Counted from the first letter of the stretch, positions 45,136 to 54,988 are shown. The stretch is DNA of 64,000 nt from CAWARU01 sp963805795 (GCA_963805795.1 CAWDVG010000001.1:1240001-1304000); one strand, 5' to 3'. Translations and numbers: made by a program. The notes: generated by a model from the sequence alone, not told the origin.

Positions 45136-47089
45136 TCATTCCCCGTGTAAAGCTTGGTAAAGGCGCTTAGCTAGACCTTTGCTAATTCCCGGAACTTTAG
45201 TCAATTCCTCCATACTTGCCTTCAATACTTCTTGCAAGCCACCAAACTGTTTGAGTAGGGCTATGCGTCGTTCTTTACCGATTCCGGGTATATCTTCTAA
45301 ACGGGAATGAATGCCGCGCTTTGCTCTTTGTTTGCGATGGGCAGTAATCGCAAAACGATGTGCTTCATCACGAATTTGTTGAATGAGATGAAGTGCAGGT
45401 GAATTTTCAGGCAGTGTTAAGGGTCCTTGATGATTATGACGGCTATGACTATTGTTCAGGTTAATATGATTAGGGCTAACATGGTTTTGGCTGCTATAAT
45501 CTTGATTGATAGGGTTTCCATTGACATGATTTTGGGTGATTGGGCTAAAGTGTAGAGTTTCAAGCCCTGGTTTCCTACCCGGGCCTTTGGCAATACCAAT
45601 TAACAGGACTGCAGTGACTTGCAATTCATTTAGTACAGCCTGTGCAACCGATAATTGACCCTTACCTCCATCAATAAATAGGATATCCGGCAAAATACCT
45701 CCTTCAGATTTTAAACGGGTATAATGCCTTGTTAAAGCTTGCTTCAATGCTGCATAGTCATCCCCAGGCGTAATATTGCGAATATTATAACGACGATAAG
45801 CTTCTTTTAAGGGCCCGTTGATATCAAAAACTACACAAGAGGCCACTGTGGCTTCACCCGCTGTGTGGCTCACATCGAAACATTCTAAACGTTGAGGAAT
45901 AGCTTCTAGTTGTAATGCTTCTTGCAAGGCTTCAAAGCGTGGACTGATATCTAATTTATTATGCTGCTTGCCTTTTAGGGCAGCGGTGGCGGAAAGGGTG
46001 GCCATTTGCAACCATTGCATTCGGGTGGCGCGTTTAGCCCTTGAAATAGCAACAGGATGTTTGGCTTTTTCGGTTAAGAGGCTTTCCAGTGTCGATTTAT
46101 TTTTTAATTCTATACCCACTAAAATTTCTTTAGGTAAATCTCTTTCTTCTTCATGTAAACAATAATGTTGTAGGATAAAAGCTTCCAACATTTCTTCTTC
46201 CGGCGTCCCCTCCCCCTCCAAGACAGCTTGTTGATTCGGGAAAATAATGACGTGTGCCCATCATTTTACCTTCTCGAATCATTAAAACGTGGATACTGGT
46301 CAGATGATTTTGCATTGCAATGCCTAAAACATCCATACTTTTTTCATTTCCAAAAATAATTTGCTGTTCTTGAATATTTCTTAATAAGGCAATTTGATCG
46401 CGCAAAGCAGCCGCTCGTTCAAAATCTAATTCTTCACTGGCTTTTTCCATTTCCTGCATAAATTGTTCAATAATTTGTTTATTTTTGCCTTCTAAAAACA
46501 ACAATGCATTTTTTACATCCTTTTTATATTGCTCTTCATTAATATAATTCACGCAAGGGGCCGTACAACGTTTAATTTGATATTGCAAGCAAGGTCTTAC
46601 ACGATTTTGAAAGAAAGTATTATCACATTGACGCAATTTAAAGATTCTTTGTAGAAAATTTAAGGCATCCCTAGCTAAACGTGAAGAAGGATAAGGGCCA
46701 AAAAATTTACCCGGGACCCTTTTCTTAATCCCACGCTGAAAACAAAGACGAGGAAATTTTTCGTGTGTGGATAAGTATAGATAAGGATAGGATTTATCAT
46801 CTCGAAAAATCACATTGTAACGAGGCAGTAATTCCTTGATTAAGTTACTTTCTAACAATAAGGCTTCACGTTCATTACGTGTAATGGTAACCTGAATGGA
46901 TTTTATTTGCTTGACCAGTTGTAAGGTTTTATTATCTAATTGTCTTTGAAAATAGCTAGAAACTCTTTTTTTTAAATTTTTGGCTTTACCTACGTAAATC
47001 ACCTTATTAGCAGCATCCAACATGGAATAAACACCAGGACGTGTGCTTAAGTTAGTAATAAAATGGTTCAGTGATTCAAAAGTATTCAG
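45136..47089 (-). pseudogene. uvrC: uvrC, excinuclease subunit C, disrupted by a frameshift
   Basis: UvrC makes both incisions in nucleotide excision repair. The N-terminal GIY-YIG domain (RPGVYSMLD...VIYVGKAKNLKKR), the UvrB-binding region (ELDFERAAALRDQIALL), the RNase H-like domain and two C-terminal helix-hairpin-helix motifs (IPGIGKERRIALLKQFGG, VPGISKGLAKRLY) are all present. An extra base near 46238-46244 shifts the frame within what should read HYFPNQQAVLEGEG. The full GIY-YIG domain requires a start upstream of the ATG at 47023; the only fitting one is CTG at 47089, which overlaps the uvrY stop as CTGA. An Asn/His-rich insertion (about 45420-45545) interrupts the nuclease domain. A sequencing error could explain the shift. 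Confidence 0.85.
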
Positions 47090-47730
47090 TTCAACTCCGA
47101 TTCAATAATTCCATGGCGAATAGCAAGGTGAGTTAATTCAACATCACTGGTTACATCGAGTTTTTCAAAGATACGATAACGATAGGTATTGACTGTTTTA
47201 GGGCTTAGACAAAGTTTTTCTGATATTTTCTGTACTTTTTGACCGGTGGTTATCATGAGTAATACTTGCATTTCACGATCAGAAAGCGATTCAAAAGGGG
47301 AAGCCTGTGAATCAGACAAGGTATTTAAAGCCATTTGTTGGGCTATTTCTGGGCCTAAATAGCGTTTACCGGAATATACCGTATGTATGGCCGTTACCAT
47401 TTCTTCAAGCCCTGCTCCTTTAGTGATGTAGCCTCGAGCACCTGCCTGTAGTAATTTTGTTGGGAAGGGTTCACCTTCGCAAACAGTTAGAATGATTATT
47501 TTGACTTCAGGATTTAATCGTTTAATTTTACGAGTGGCCTCTAGCCCCCCAATCCCAGGCATTTTGACATCCATTAATATTACATCGGGTTTTTTTTCTT
47601 TCACAGCCTTGATGGCTTCTTCTCCAGATGCCACATCCGCAATCACTTCAATACCAGCAACATCGGATAGCAACCGACTGATTCCTATTCGAACCAATTC
47701 GTGATCATCTACTAGTAAAATTTGAATCAC
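47086..47730 (-). CDS. uvrY: UvrY/GacA/LetA-type response regulator
   Basis: 214 residues from the GTG at 47730 (VIQILLVDDHELVRIGI), the usual family length; an ATG at 47811 would add 27 unlikely residues. The receiver domain has phosphoacceptor Asp in DVILMDVKMPG and switch residues in IIILTVCEG and AGARGYITKGA. The LuxR-type helix-turn-helix is LSDREMQVLLMITTGQKVQKISEKLCLSPKTVNTYRYRIFEKL. In Legionella and Pseudomonas this regulator turns on small RNAs that titrate CsrA, controlling virulence traits. It overlaps uvrC, as in most gammaproteobacteria. Confidence 0.92.
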   Translation of the reverse strand: MIQILLVDDHELVRIGISRLLSDVAGIEVIADVASGEEAIKAVKEKKPDVILMDVKMPGIGGLEATRKIKRLNPEVKIIILTVCEGEPFPTKLLQAGARGYITKGAGLEEMVTAIHTVYSGKRYLGPEIAQQMALNTLSDSQASPFESLSDREMQVLLMITTGQKVQKISEKLCLSPKTVNTYRYRIFEKLDVTSDVELTHLAIRHGIIESELN

Positions 47731-47954
47731 CCGATGCCGCCCCCTTTTGCTCCATTCAACCGATTCTAAAACATGTGTGTCGCGCTTTTGTCGTGGACTG
47801 TGTATAGTCAATCATTTTCTACTAAAATCTTTTACAAATATTGTTGCTGCAGTCTTTAAGAAAGTAATGATTCATATTTCTTACAAACATTTATCATGTG
47901 GCCATGCTATTATACCTCTATTCAGAATATATACATAGCATCATATAATAAAGT

Positions 47955-48045
47955 TGGCGGAGAGGCAGGGATTCGAACCCTGGGAGGGGGATCGCCCCTC
48001 AACGGTTTTCAAGACCGCCGCTTTCGACCGCTCAGCCACCTCTCC
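47955..48045 (-). tRNA. tRNA-Ser (anticodon UGA)
   Basis: Class II tRNA: acceptor GGAGAGG with CCTCTCC, G discriminator and encoded CCA; D arm TGGCTGAGCGG; anticodon loop CTTGAAAA with UGA; a long extra arm rich in G and C; T arm GGTTCGAATCC. It lies divergent from the BI-1 gene, an arrangement I recall for serT and yccA in E. coli. Confidence 0.95.
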
Positions 48046-48102
48046 CTTCTAATGGGGGAGTCTACCGGTATGCTACGGAAACTGCAACCAGAACCAGTAA
48101 GT

Positions 48103-48161
48103 GGTACCGTGTCTGGTTGGTGTAAGTATGGGGCATACTTACACCAACCAGACACGGTACC
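48103..48161. repeat. Perfect 28-bp inverted repeat with 3-base loop and T run
   Basis: GGTACCGTGTCTGGTTGGTG and the following eight bases are exactly complemented after a GGG loop, and six T follow at 48162. It has the form of a very strong rho-independent terminator on the plus strand, but stands just upstream of the BI-1 gene, so it might attenuate that gene or be a mobile palindrome (family E). Confidence 0.85.
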
Positions 48162-48223
48162 TTTTTTATGATACACTTTTCTATGGTAAAGGCCATATGG
48201 CTCAATATTTAGGAGAAATTAAT

Positions 48224-48898
48224 ATGCAAAAAGGTATACACACCCTTAATCGCACTGCTTCAGGGTTGGTTATTCAAACCAATTCAGTTATTCGAAACAC
48301 TTATATTTTATTATCTCTAACTTTAGTATTCTCGGCTTTTACAGCCTGGCTCTCGATGATTAGCAATGCCGCACCACTTGGTTTTGGGTCCTTATTGCTC
48401 TATCTTGGTTTGTTCTATGCCACCAATGCTTTACGTAATAGTGTTTGGGGCATTGCTGCTATTTTTGCCTTAACTGGCTTTTTGGGGTATACGCTTGGAC
48501 CGATTCTAAATACGGTGTTGCATGGTTATGTGAACGGTGCCCAGTTAGTCATGACAGCCTTTGGCTTAACTGGACTCATTTTCTTTACCCTATCTGGCTA
48601 TGCCCTCACCATCCGTAAAGACTTCAGCTATATGGCCGGGTTTTTGTTTGCCGCTAGCATGATTGTCTTTATCTCCAGCATTGTAGGAATCTTTTTTAAC
48701 GTTCCCTTGCTATATTTGGCTGGTACTGCCGGTTTCGTGCTAATTTCCTCCGGGTTTATCCTCTTTGAAACCAGTCAAATCATTCATGGGGGAGAAAGAA
48801 ATTATATTATGGCAACGGTATCGTTATATGTTTCAATCTACAATTTATTCGTCAGCTTGTTACAGTTGTTAATGGTATTCGCCGGCCGCAAAGAATAA
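48224..48898 (+). CDS. BI-1 (Bax inhibitor-1)/YccA family membrane protein
   Basis: 224 residues, about seven membrane helices, starting MQKGIHTLNRTASG after AGGAG. Family features include the first helix TYILLSLTLVFSAFTAWLS, the GFLGYTLGPILN segment and the late helix GGERNYIMATVSLYVSIYNLF. In E. coli YccA modulates FtsH protease; others act as calcium-leak channels. It is next to tRNA-Ser(UGA) and flanked on both sides by long palindromes. Confidence 0.9.
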   Translation: MQKGIHTLNRTASGLVIQTNSVIRNTYILLSLTLVFSAFTAWLSMISNAAPLGFGSLLLYLGLFYATNALRNSVWGIAAIFALTGFLGYTLGPILNTVLHGYVNGAQLVMTAFGLTGLIFFTLSGYALTIRKDFSYMAGFLFAASMIVFISSIVGIFFNVPLLYLAGTAGFVLISSGFILFETSQIIHGGERNYIMATVSLYVSIYNLFVSLLQLLMVFAGRKE

Positions 48899-48904
48899 CA
48901 TGAT

Positions 48905-48997
48905 GGGGTTAGACCGCGACATACCACATTGTAACGATAAATTCTAGTCTATATCTAGTAATAATCTGAACAATGTTATATGTCGCGGTCTGACCCC
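48905..48997. repeat. 93-bp palindromic element (family F) after BI-1 gene
   Basis: Arms GGGGTTAGACCGCGACAT (from 48905) and ATGTCGCGGTCTGACCCC (to 48997) extend to 28 bases with three mismatches; the interior is AT-rich. It starts six bases after the BI-1 stop and lies between convergent genes. It may terminate transcription, but the GGGGT...ACCCC border is typical of mobile REP-like units. Confidence 0.8.
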
Positions 48998-49015
48998 TGC
49001 CCCTTTAGAGATAAG

Positions 49016-50149
49016 TTAAAATTCGTTAATAAGCGTTTCCAAGGATATTAAGTTCCTACCTTCCGAATCCTCACCATATTTATCAGTAAACTTTTTGAAT
49101 GCTGCAGCATTAACAATATTCAAGCTTTTGTTTTTGTATTGTCTGCTCAAGACCGTCTTTAAGTCATTATTATTTAATTCTTTGTTTGGATTTATGTCTT
49201 TGTCTATCTTACCGGGGTTTTTATATAAAGTTGCAGCCAGAGTTTCCCCTTTTAAAAAATTATCGACCCAATAGAATTGAATTTCATCCGCATATTTAAA
49301 ATAGATAGGAAAGCGCTCTGGAAATACTTTACCTTTACTCACAATTTCTTCTGGAACTAAGCGATAAAAGCCTAATACTTCCGTTCTATGCTGAAGAGCC
49401 AAAACTCTATTTTCATCCGTCGAGTAACAAAGCAAAAGCACAATTTTATATCCCTTTTGCTTTAAATTTTTATAAATTTCTTCAATTTGGGGGCTGGTGG
49501 AAGTTGTTCCATGAAAAATATTATAACCTTTATCGTAGGCTTCATTTAAGAGTCTGGACACAATATAGTTAGAAGAGCTGCGCCATTTTGAATAGGCTTT
49601 ATATAAATAATCTTCCCAATTTTTTCTGGTTTTAATCCCTGCTTTGCTAATTTTAGCATTGGTAAATTCTTGCAAGTAGGTATTTGTCATCAACTTCAAT
49701 ACCCGTTGATCGGGGTCAAGATAAACATAATTTGGCATATTCAAGCGATATTTTTCAAGCAGGGTAGATTTGCTTGAACCCGGGCCACCTGCAGTTGCTA
49801 CGTAGGTGTGAGAGTCTAGGGTTGGCTGGCTAATATTACGAAAGACCAGTTTTTTAATATTATCAAAATCATCGTTAATCAACTCAATTTCTTCAACAGA
49901 ATAACCTTTTCCATCATTTAATAACAAATTTTGAATATAATCTGTGGGCAATAAACTTTGGGTGGGGTTGGTGAGAATCAGATCAGTATGTGGGGCGTCA
50001 GCATTCGCACTTATATTTAGATTTGTATTAGCGTTTGATACTGGGCTCGTGTTTGCACTTGCACTTGCGAATGAAAATAAGACAATAAGCAAACATAGTG
50101 TTAAAAAATTGTTTTTGCATTTATTTTGACGATTAAAGGTTTTTGACAT
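49016..50149 (-). CDS. Exported zeta-toxin-like kinase
   Basis: 377 residues. A hydrophobic signal sequence (NNFLTLCLLIVLFSFASASA) is followed by an Asn/Ala-rich linker and a P-loop kinase domain of the zeta-toxin type: Walker A in ATAGGPGSSKSTLLEKY (about residue 123), then YVYLDPDQRVLKLM and later NIFHGTTSTSP and YKIVLLLCYSTDENRVLALQHR. Bacterial zeta toxins phosphorylate UDP-N-acetylglucosamine in the cytoplasm and pair with an epsilon antitoxin. Here there is a signal peptide and no antitoxin gene, so it may act outside the cytoplasm or in a host (inference). Confidence 0.75.
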   Translation of the reverse strand: MSKTFNRQNKCKNNFLTLCLLIVLFSFASASANTSPVSNANTNLNISANADAPHTDLILTNPTQSLLPTDYIQNLLLNDGKGYSVEEIELINDDFDNIKKLVFRNISQPTLDSHTYVATAGGPGSSKSTLLEKYRLNMPNYVYLDPDQRVLKLMTNTYLQEFTNAKISKAGIKTRKNWEDYLYKAYSKWRSSSNYIVSRLLNEAYDKGYNIFHGTTSTSPQIEEIYKNLKQKGYKIVLLLCYSTDENRVLALQHRTEVLGFYRLVPEEIVSKGKVFPERFPIYFKYADEIQFYWVDNFLKGETLAATLYKNPGKIDKDINPNKELNNNDLKTVLSRQYKNKSLNIVNAAAFKKFTDKYGEDSEGRNLISLETLINEF

Positions 50150-50382
50150 ACATTGATTCCCTTTGTCATATAATGAAAGATATTATTTTCAAAACAAGCT
50201 TGTCAACTTTATTTTATCAGATGATTCCTGCCCTTATTGGCTGCTACTCCACTAAAAATGTCGCGATTACGCCATTTTAGTCCTTTCGCGCCACCTAAAA
50301 TGGCGCGATAATGTATTTATGGCCTTTGCGCGCCACTTTTTTTGACACTAAATCGACCATCTTTAGATGTTCGGCTGCACAT

Positions 50383-50666
50383 TTTGGAGCAATTAAACAG
50401 TCCCTCGGCGAACCTGATCCATTCCGTTTAAAATATCAAACTGAAATGATAGAAGTAATATCAGAGATAATAAAATTAAAAATAGTCAAAGAAAAAATTG
50501 AGCTATTTATTAGAGAAGGATCCATACAAAGCTTCCATAAGAAGATAAAGAGCAATTTATAAATGTAGTCCATGAGGAATTAAAAGGATTACATGAGGGT
50601 AATATTGCCCGCTTTCGAGTGCGCCCTTCTGAATTTGAAGCCTGGGTGAACCAATTTAACTCATAA
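50383..50666 (+). pseudogene. Fic-like protein C-terminal remnant, frameshifted
   Basis: One frame reads AIKQSLGEPDPFRLKYQTEM and a helical region; after a shift near 50543 the next frame reads DKEQFINVVHEELKGLHEGN and IARFRVRPSEFEAWVNQFNS before a stop. This order resembles the C-terminal part of some Fic-family proteins as I recall them. No Fic motif or N-terminal half is present, so it is a fragment. The family name is tentative; decay is clear. Confidence 0.5.
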
Positions 50667-51079
50667 TAAAATTAAATATACGAAAAAAGGAACTTTAACT
50701 TAACACCCCCTTCTTTGATTCAAAAATCAAACATGGGGGATTAACAATCGCAGAATCCTTTTATCTTAAGAGCATTTTTCAATTTATGTTCTTGTATTAA
50801 TAAATACTGCTGTTAACGTTAATGTAAAAAAACACTCTCAGATTAAGAATTTTAGAGGATCGACAACATGTCAAGGGTATCTATAATCTATAAAAAGATA
50901 TAGTTTTGTTTAATATGGCCCAAATTTTAATTAGACTAACAAACTCAAATCTCTGTTTTTAACAATATCAATTCCTTGACTATTATTCAGTTTTATGAGA
51001 AACTTCGTTTCTTGATATAATTAACAATTTTAGAATTTGTGTTTACAACTATCTTTTTTAACATTTTGGAGATATTCAT
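50667..51079. other. Noncoding stretch upstream of the 613-residue gene
   Basis: About 413 AT-rich bases. A loose hairpin lies at 50704-50741 (CCCCC...TTTGATT paired with AATCAAA...GGGGG), possibly closing the remnant gene. The promoter of the next gene is expected near the end, but I cannot define it. Confidence 0.35.
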
Positions 51080-52921
51080 ATGTCAGCAACAGCAACAACC
51101 GTGGGGAAAAATACCAATACAAATAGTGCTAAAGATACTAAAGATACTAAAGATACTAAGGACTCAAAGGATACTAAGAAAATTGTAGATACAAATGCCA
51201 ATCCGAATCCATCAGCAAATGGATCTAGCGCTGCTTTTAATTTAGATTCTAAAATGGATGGTGACTTGAAAGGACAATGGTTATTTAAGGTAAAACCATT
51301 TGATGCAACCTGTATTGCACTTAAGGGGTTTGAAGACTTCGATTTCAGTAAAGTAACCCAAGAAATGAGTCATACAACTTACACACCATCTATTCCACAT
51401 GATATAATTAAGGAAATAATACTTCTACAAAGCAATAAAAAAAATATTGTTTCTAACCAAATGCTTGCGACTGGAAATAAACCAAATTCTTTAGGTCATG
51501 TTATATGGGTCGATACTCCATCCTTACGCATCATTTGTACAACAAAAGAGGCAGTAGATATACTTGAAACCATGCTTAATATTGATGAAAACGATCGACA
51601 TCTTATTACAAAGGAAGATAATGCAATCATATTTAAACTTTTTGCAATAACTTCTGAATCAAAAACAAGACAAAATCTATTTGCATACTTAAAAAAAGAA
51701 GGATGTTTTAATAGTGCAAACCTATTGTTGTATATGACACTCAATCCACATGAATATATTAATGAAACTTTAAAAAAAGGCATTGGAAATTTCAATATCG
51801 AGGCTTTACGCAATTTTATAGTGGCAGTACAATCGCAGATTCCAAACAAGGATTTATATACCCCATATCTAGCTTCGTTTGCTGAGGGTAATATTGAAAT
51901 TTATGCCAAAGAATTATTTATTTATCTAAAATCAAAACTGCATAATATTTTTGAATCCAACTACTTTGAATATCTAGATCAGTTGCCGTATAAAAAAAAT
52001 AAGATGTCGGATGCATTTATTAAAGAGACCATCGCAAGCATTCAACAAGAGCAAGTGCTGCTTGAAGCTGACAAAACCAAGAAGAAACAGGAGCATTCTG
52101 TTTCTGATAAACGTAATACACCTTTTTTATATGCTCGAGATAATGAATATGTTGTTAATATGGTTATTTTGGCAAAGCTGTATGATAAACCTGGTGAATA
52201 TGAAGAAGCTATAAAACTATATATAGCAATTTCAGAATTTGAAGATGCAATAGAATCACGAACTGCACCCACTATGACTACTATGGTGAAACTAAAAGAC
52301 ACAGAACTCTATAAAAAATGTAGAGAAAACATTAGCATGCTTGCGTTGGAAGTGAGACGAAAAGCTGAACGCAGCTTAAGCTCAGTGAAGTCTGATGAAG
52401 AAAGGGCAAAGTTAACAGAAAAAATTCTTGAATGCGAAGATATGGCTTTTAAATCTGCATTTGAAACTGAAGATGATGAGCATAATCTTTACATGCGTCA
52501 TAATATTACTCATTTAATAACGCATGGAACCTCAGCACCAGAAACCATCAATGAGAGAAATAATATTCCTAAACTTAATAAAAGCAACTTACTTGCACAT
52601 ATGGTTAATGAAGCTCGTGAAAGTGTTAAAAACAGGAATGCAATGCAAGAAACGATAAATACTCTGCAAGCCAGGTTACAAAAATTAGAGGAAGAAAATC
52701 GCACATTAACATCAAGCAAAAATGCAAATTCTAAATTGCAAGGAGATACTGCTATCGCTCCAAAATCTGGTGTTACTCTCACTCAATTTAATAATGCCGC
52801 AGCTGCGGCCGCCAATCCAATGACAGCTGCTGGAAAACCTGTTACGGTTACGGATAGCTTGGTTGCTAATACTGATAAAAATAAGGTAAGTACAGAGGTG
52901 AGCACAAATCCAACAAACTAG
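51080..52921 (+). CDS. Unknown protein with KDT repeats, coiled coil and Ala/Asn-rich tail
   Basis: 613 residues; GGAG precedes the ATG. Residues about 18-34 are KDTKDTKDTKDSKDTK, encoded by tandem 9-mers at 51131-51180. The centre (about 50-480) is globular and helical, including a TPR-like AKLYDKPGEYEEAIKLYIAI. A coiled coil lies near residue 525-555 (ETINTLQARLQKLEEENRTL), followed by a low-complexity tail. No signal peptide or known family. Its style matches other large proteins of this window. Confidence 0.6.
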   Translation: MSATATTVGKNTNTNSAKDTKDTKDTKDSKDTKKIVDTNANPNPSANGSSAAFNLDSKMDGDLKGQWLFKVKPFDATCIALKGFEDFDFSKVTQEMSHTTYTPSIPHDIIKEIILLQSNKKNIVSNQMLATGNKPNSLGHVIWVDTPSLRIICTTKEAVDILETMLNIDENDRHLITKEDNAIIFKLFAITSESKTRQNLFAYLKKEGCFNSANLLLYMTLNPHEYINETLKKGIGNFNIEALRNFIVAVQSQIPNKDLYTPYLASFAEGNIEIYAKELFIYLKSKLHNIFESNYFEYLDQLPYKKNKMSDAFIKETIASIQQEQVLLEADKTKKKQEHSVSDKRNTPFLYARDNEYVVNMVILAKLYDKPGEYEEAIKLYIAISEFEDAIESRTAPTMTTMVKLKDTELYKKCRENISMLALEVRRKAERSLSSVKSDEERAKLTEKILECEDMAFKSAFETEDDEHNLYMRHNITHLITHGTSAPETINERNNIPKLNKSNLLAHMVNEARESVKNRNAMQETINTLQARLQKLEEENRTLTSSKNANSKLQGDTAIAPKSGVTLTQFNNAAAAAANPMTAAGKPVTVTDSLVANTDKNKVSTEVSTNPTN

Positions 52922-52961
52922 TGCTTTCTCAGCCTGCTATAATCGTACAGGGCAACTGTGT

Positions 52962-53019
52962 TCCGAGTAACTACTAGGATATGAATAGTTTTCACACTCT
53001 AGTAGTTATTCTTACGGAG
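52962..53019. terminator. Imperfect hairpin between convergent genes
   Basis: TAACTACTAG and CTAGTAGTTA (52968-53008) pair perfectly around a 21-base loop, with partial TCCG/CGGA extension. It lies between the 613-residue gene and the 3' end of serS and could serve both as a terminator. Confidence 0.5.
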
Positions 53020-53058
53020 TTATACCTGTTACAGAGCTTTAGAGCTTTATTGTTGTGA

Positions 53059-54330
53059 TTAACCAATAACCTTAACACCACCCATATAGGGAATCAACAC
53101 CTCTGGTACTTGCACACGACCATCTGCATCTTGATAATTTTCAAGGACTGCAATTAAACAACGGCCTACCGCAACTCCCGAGCCATTTAATGTATGGATA
53201 AATTCTGGTTTATGGGTTTTACTATTTCGAAAACGCGCTAGAATTCTTCGTGCTTGAAAACTTTCTGTATTGCTGCAGGACGAAATTTCTCGATAATGAT
53301 TTTGTCCGGGTAACCACACTTCTAAATCATAGGTTTTTGCTGCCGAAAAACCGATATCACCCGTACATAAAGTTAAAACACGATAAGGCAATTTCAATGC
53401 TTGTAAAACACCTTCTGCATGGCTCAACATCTCTTCTAAAGCATTATAAGATTGTTCAGGATGCACTAACTGCACCATTTCAACTTTTTCGAACTGATGT
53501 TGTCGTATCATGCCGCGCATATCTTTGCCATAGGTGCCAGCTTCTTTACGAAAACAAGGACTATGACATACAAAACGTTTGGGTAATTCAGCTTCTTCTA
53601 ATATTTGATCTCGTACTAAATTGGTTAACGACACCTCTGAGGTTGGGATTAACCAAAGATCTTCGCCTTCAATGCCATAGTTTTCAGACTTTAATTTTGG
53701 AAATTGGCCTGTTCCATATAAACTATGCTCTGCAACCAAATAAGGCACATAAACTTCTTCATAACCATTCTGCTGGGTATGAAAATCAAGCATAAATTGT
53801 GCTAAAGCGCGTTGTAATCTGGCAATTTGCCCTTTCAATACCACAAAACGTGCCCCTGATATTCTATTTGCGGCTTCAAAATCAATTCCCATCAAATGTT
53901 CGCCTAAGGCAACATGATCTTTAACTAGAAAATCAAACTGACGTGGAGATCCCCATTGACGAATTTCCACATTGTCCTCTTCGCTCGTTCCAATCGGAAC
54001 CGATTCATGTGGAATGTTGGGAATAAAGCTAGTCAAGGCATGTAGTTCTTTTTGTATTTGCTCTAAACTTTTCTCAAGTTCAGAAAGCTGCCCTTCTTGT
54101 TTTTCGGCTGCTTTTAATAAAGGTTCTATATCTTGGCCCTTTGCTTTGGCTTGTCCAATCTCGCGAGAACGTGTATTACGCTCTTGTTGTAAGGCTTGAA
54201 CTTCAACTTGTACTGTTTTGCGTTTGGCCTCAAGTTCTTTAATTTTTTCAACATCCAATTTAAAACCACGGCTTGCTAATTTTTCAGCTACTTGTTCTGG
54301 TTGTTCACGTAAAATTTTACTATCCAGCAT
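53059..54330 (-). CDS. serS: Seryl-tRNA synthetase
   Basis: 423 residues from the ATG at 54330 (MLDSKILREQPEQVAEKLASRG), the usual start; the open frame extends 23 codons further into lolA without support. The N-terminal coiled-coil arm (about residues 30-100) binds the tRNA-Ser extra arm. Class II motifs 2 and 3 are visible in FRKEAGTYGKDMRGMIRQHQF and LNGSGVAVGRCLIAVLEN. The gene starts one base after the lolA stop, indicating coupling. Confidence 0.97.
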   Translation of the reverse strand: MLDSKILREQPEQVAEKLASRGFKLDVEKIKELEAKRKTVQVEVQALQQERNTRSREIGQAKAKGQDIEPLLKAAEKQEGQLSELEKSLEQIQKELHALTSFIPNIPHESVPIGTSEEDNVEIRQWGSPRQFDFLVKDHVALGEHLMGIDFEAANRISGARFVVLKGQIARLQRALAQFMLDFHTQQNGYEEVYVPYLVAEHSLYGTGQFPKLKSENYGIEGEDLWLIPTSEVSLTNLVRDQILEEAELPKRFVCHSPCFRKEAGTYGKDMRGMIRQHQFEKVEMVQLVHPEQSYNALEEMLSHAEGVLQALKLPYRVLTLCTGDIGFSAAKTYDLEVWLPGQNHYREISSCSNTESFQARRILARFRNSKTHKPEFIHTLNGSGVAVGRCLIAVLENYQDADGRVQVPEVLIPYMGGVKVIG

Positions 54331-54331
54331 C

Positions 54332-54988
54332 TTAGTAGCCCACCACATCAACTCCTTTAGGAGGTGTAAATTGAAAAAGTTTTGTCGGAATATTGGCATT
54401 CAACTGCAATTTGTCGAAGATAAAGCTAGAATGTTGCCCTAAATGATCCAACAATTCTAATTCAGTTAATGCTTTATTTTTAAAACCAATACGAATCCAT
54501 TGAAAAGAACCCTGAGCAGCCTTAGGCTTTAATTCAAAGGCTTGATCACTGTCTTTAAAATGTTTATTCGATGGTGTGATTACGGATACAGTAAAATCTC
54601 TAGCAATACCATTAACATCACCCGTTAAGAAAAAAATAGGAGCAGAATTTTGACCCTTGGTTAACTGTTGCACAGTAACTTGTTCTAACTCGACATCATA
54701 GTCCCAAACTTGTTTACCATCGGCTACTACCGTGCGTTGCTCTTTACCTTGCACTTCCCAACGAAATTTTCCTGGTTTTTTCAACCACATTTTTCCTTCG
54801 CATTGTTGGAGGATTTTTCCTTGTTCGGTACTGATTTGCTGTTTAAAATTTCCCTGGAGGCTTTCAAGTTGAGACAAGACTGTTTTTAATTCTGCTTCAG
54901 CATTTGTGGAAGAGAATGTTTGGGTAGAAAAAAACATCAAACTAATAAAAATTTTAATAAGGATATTACTTTTAATCATAAATTTCAT
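54332..54988 (-). CDS. lolA: LolA, outer-membrane lipoprotein carrier
   Basis: 218 residues with a signal peptide (IKIFISLMFFSTQTFSS) and the LolA fold: TVLSQLESLQGNFKQQIS, KMWLKKPGKFRWEVQGKE, DGKQVWDYDVELEQVTVQQL and a C-terminal FQFTPPKGVDVV. It carries lipoproteins through the periplasm from LolCDE to LolB. GGTG stands before the ATG. It is 37 bases from ftsK upstream and next to serS; the rarA gene often found between lolA and serS is absent. Confidence 0.93.
   Translation of the reverse strand: MKFMIKSNILIKIFISLMFFSTQTFSSTNAEAELKTVLSQLESLQGNFKQQISTEQGKILQQCEGKMWLKKPGKFRWEVQGKEQRTVVADGKQVWDYDVELEQVTVQQLTKGQNSAPIFFLTGDVNGIARDFTVSVITPSNKHFKDSDQAFELKPKAAQGSFQWIRIGFKNKALTELELLDHLGQHSSFIFDKLQLNANIPTKLFQFTPPKGVDVVGY

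Noticed and set aside
50271..50304. Ten-base inverted repeat (GCCATTTTAG) upstream of the Fic-like remnant
   Set aside because: Short, with a 14-base GC-rich loop and no T run; not strong enough to call a terminator or element.
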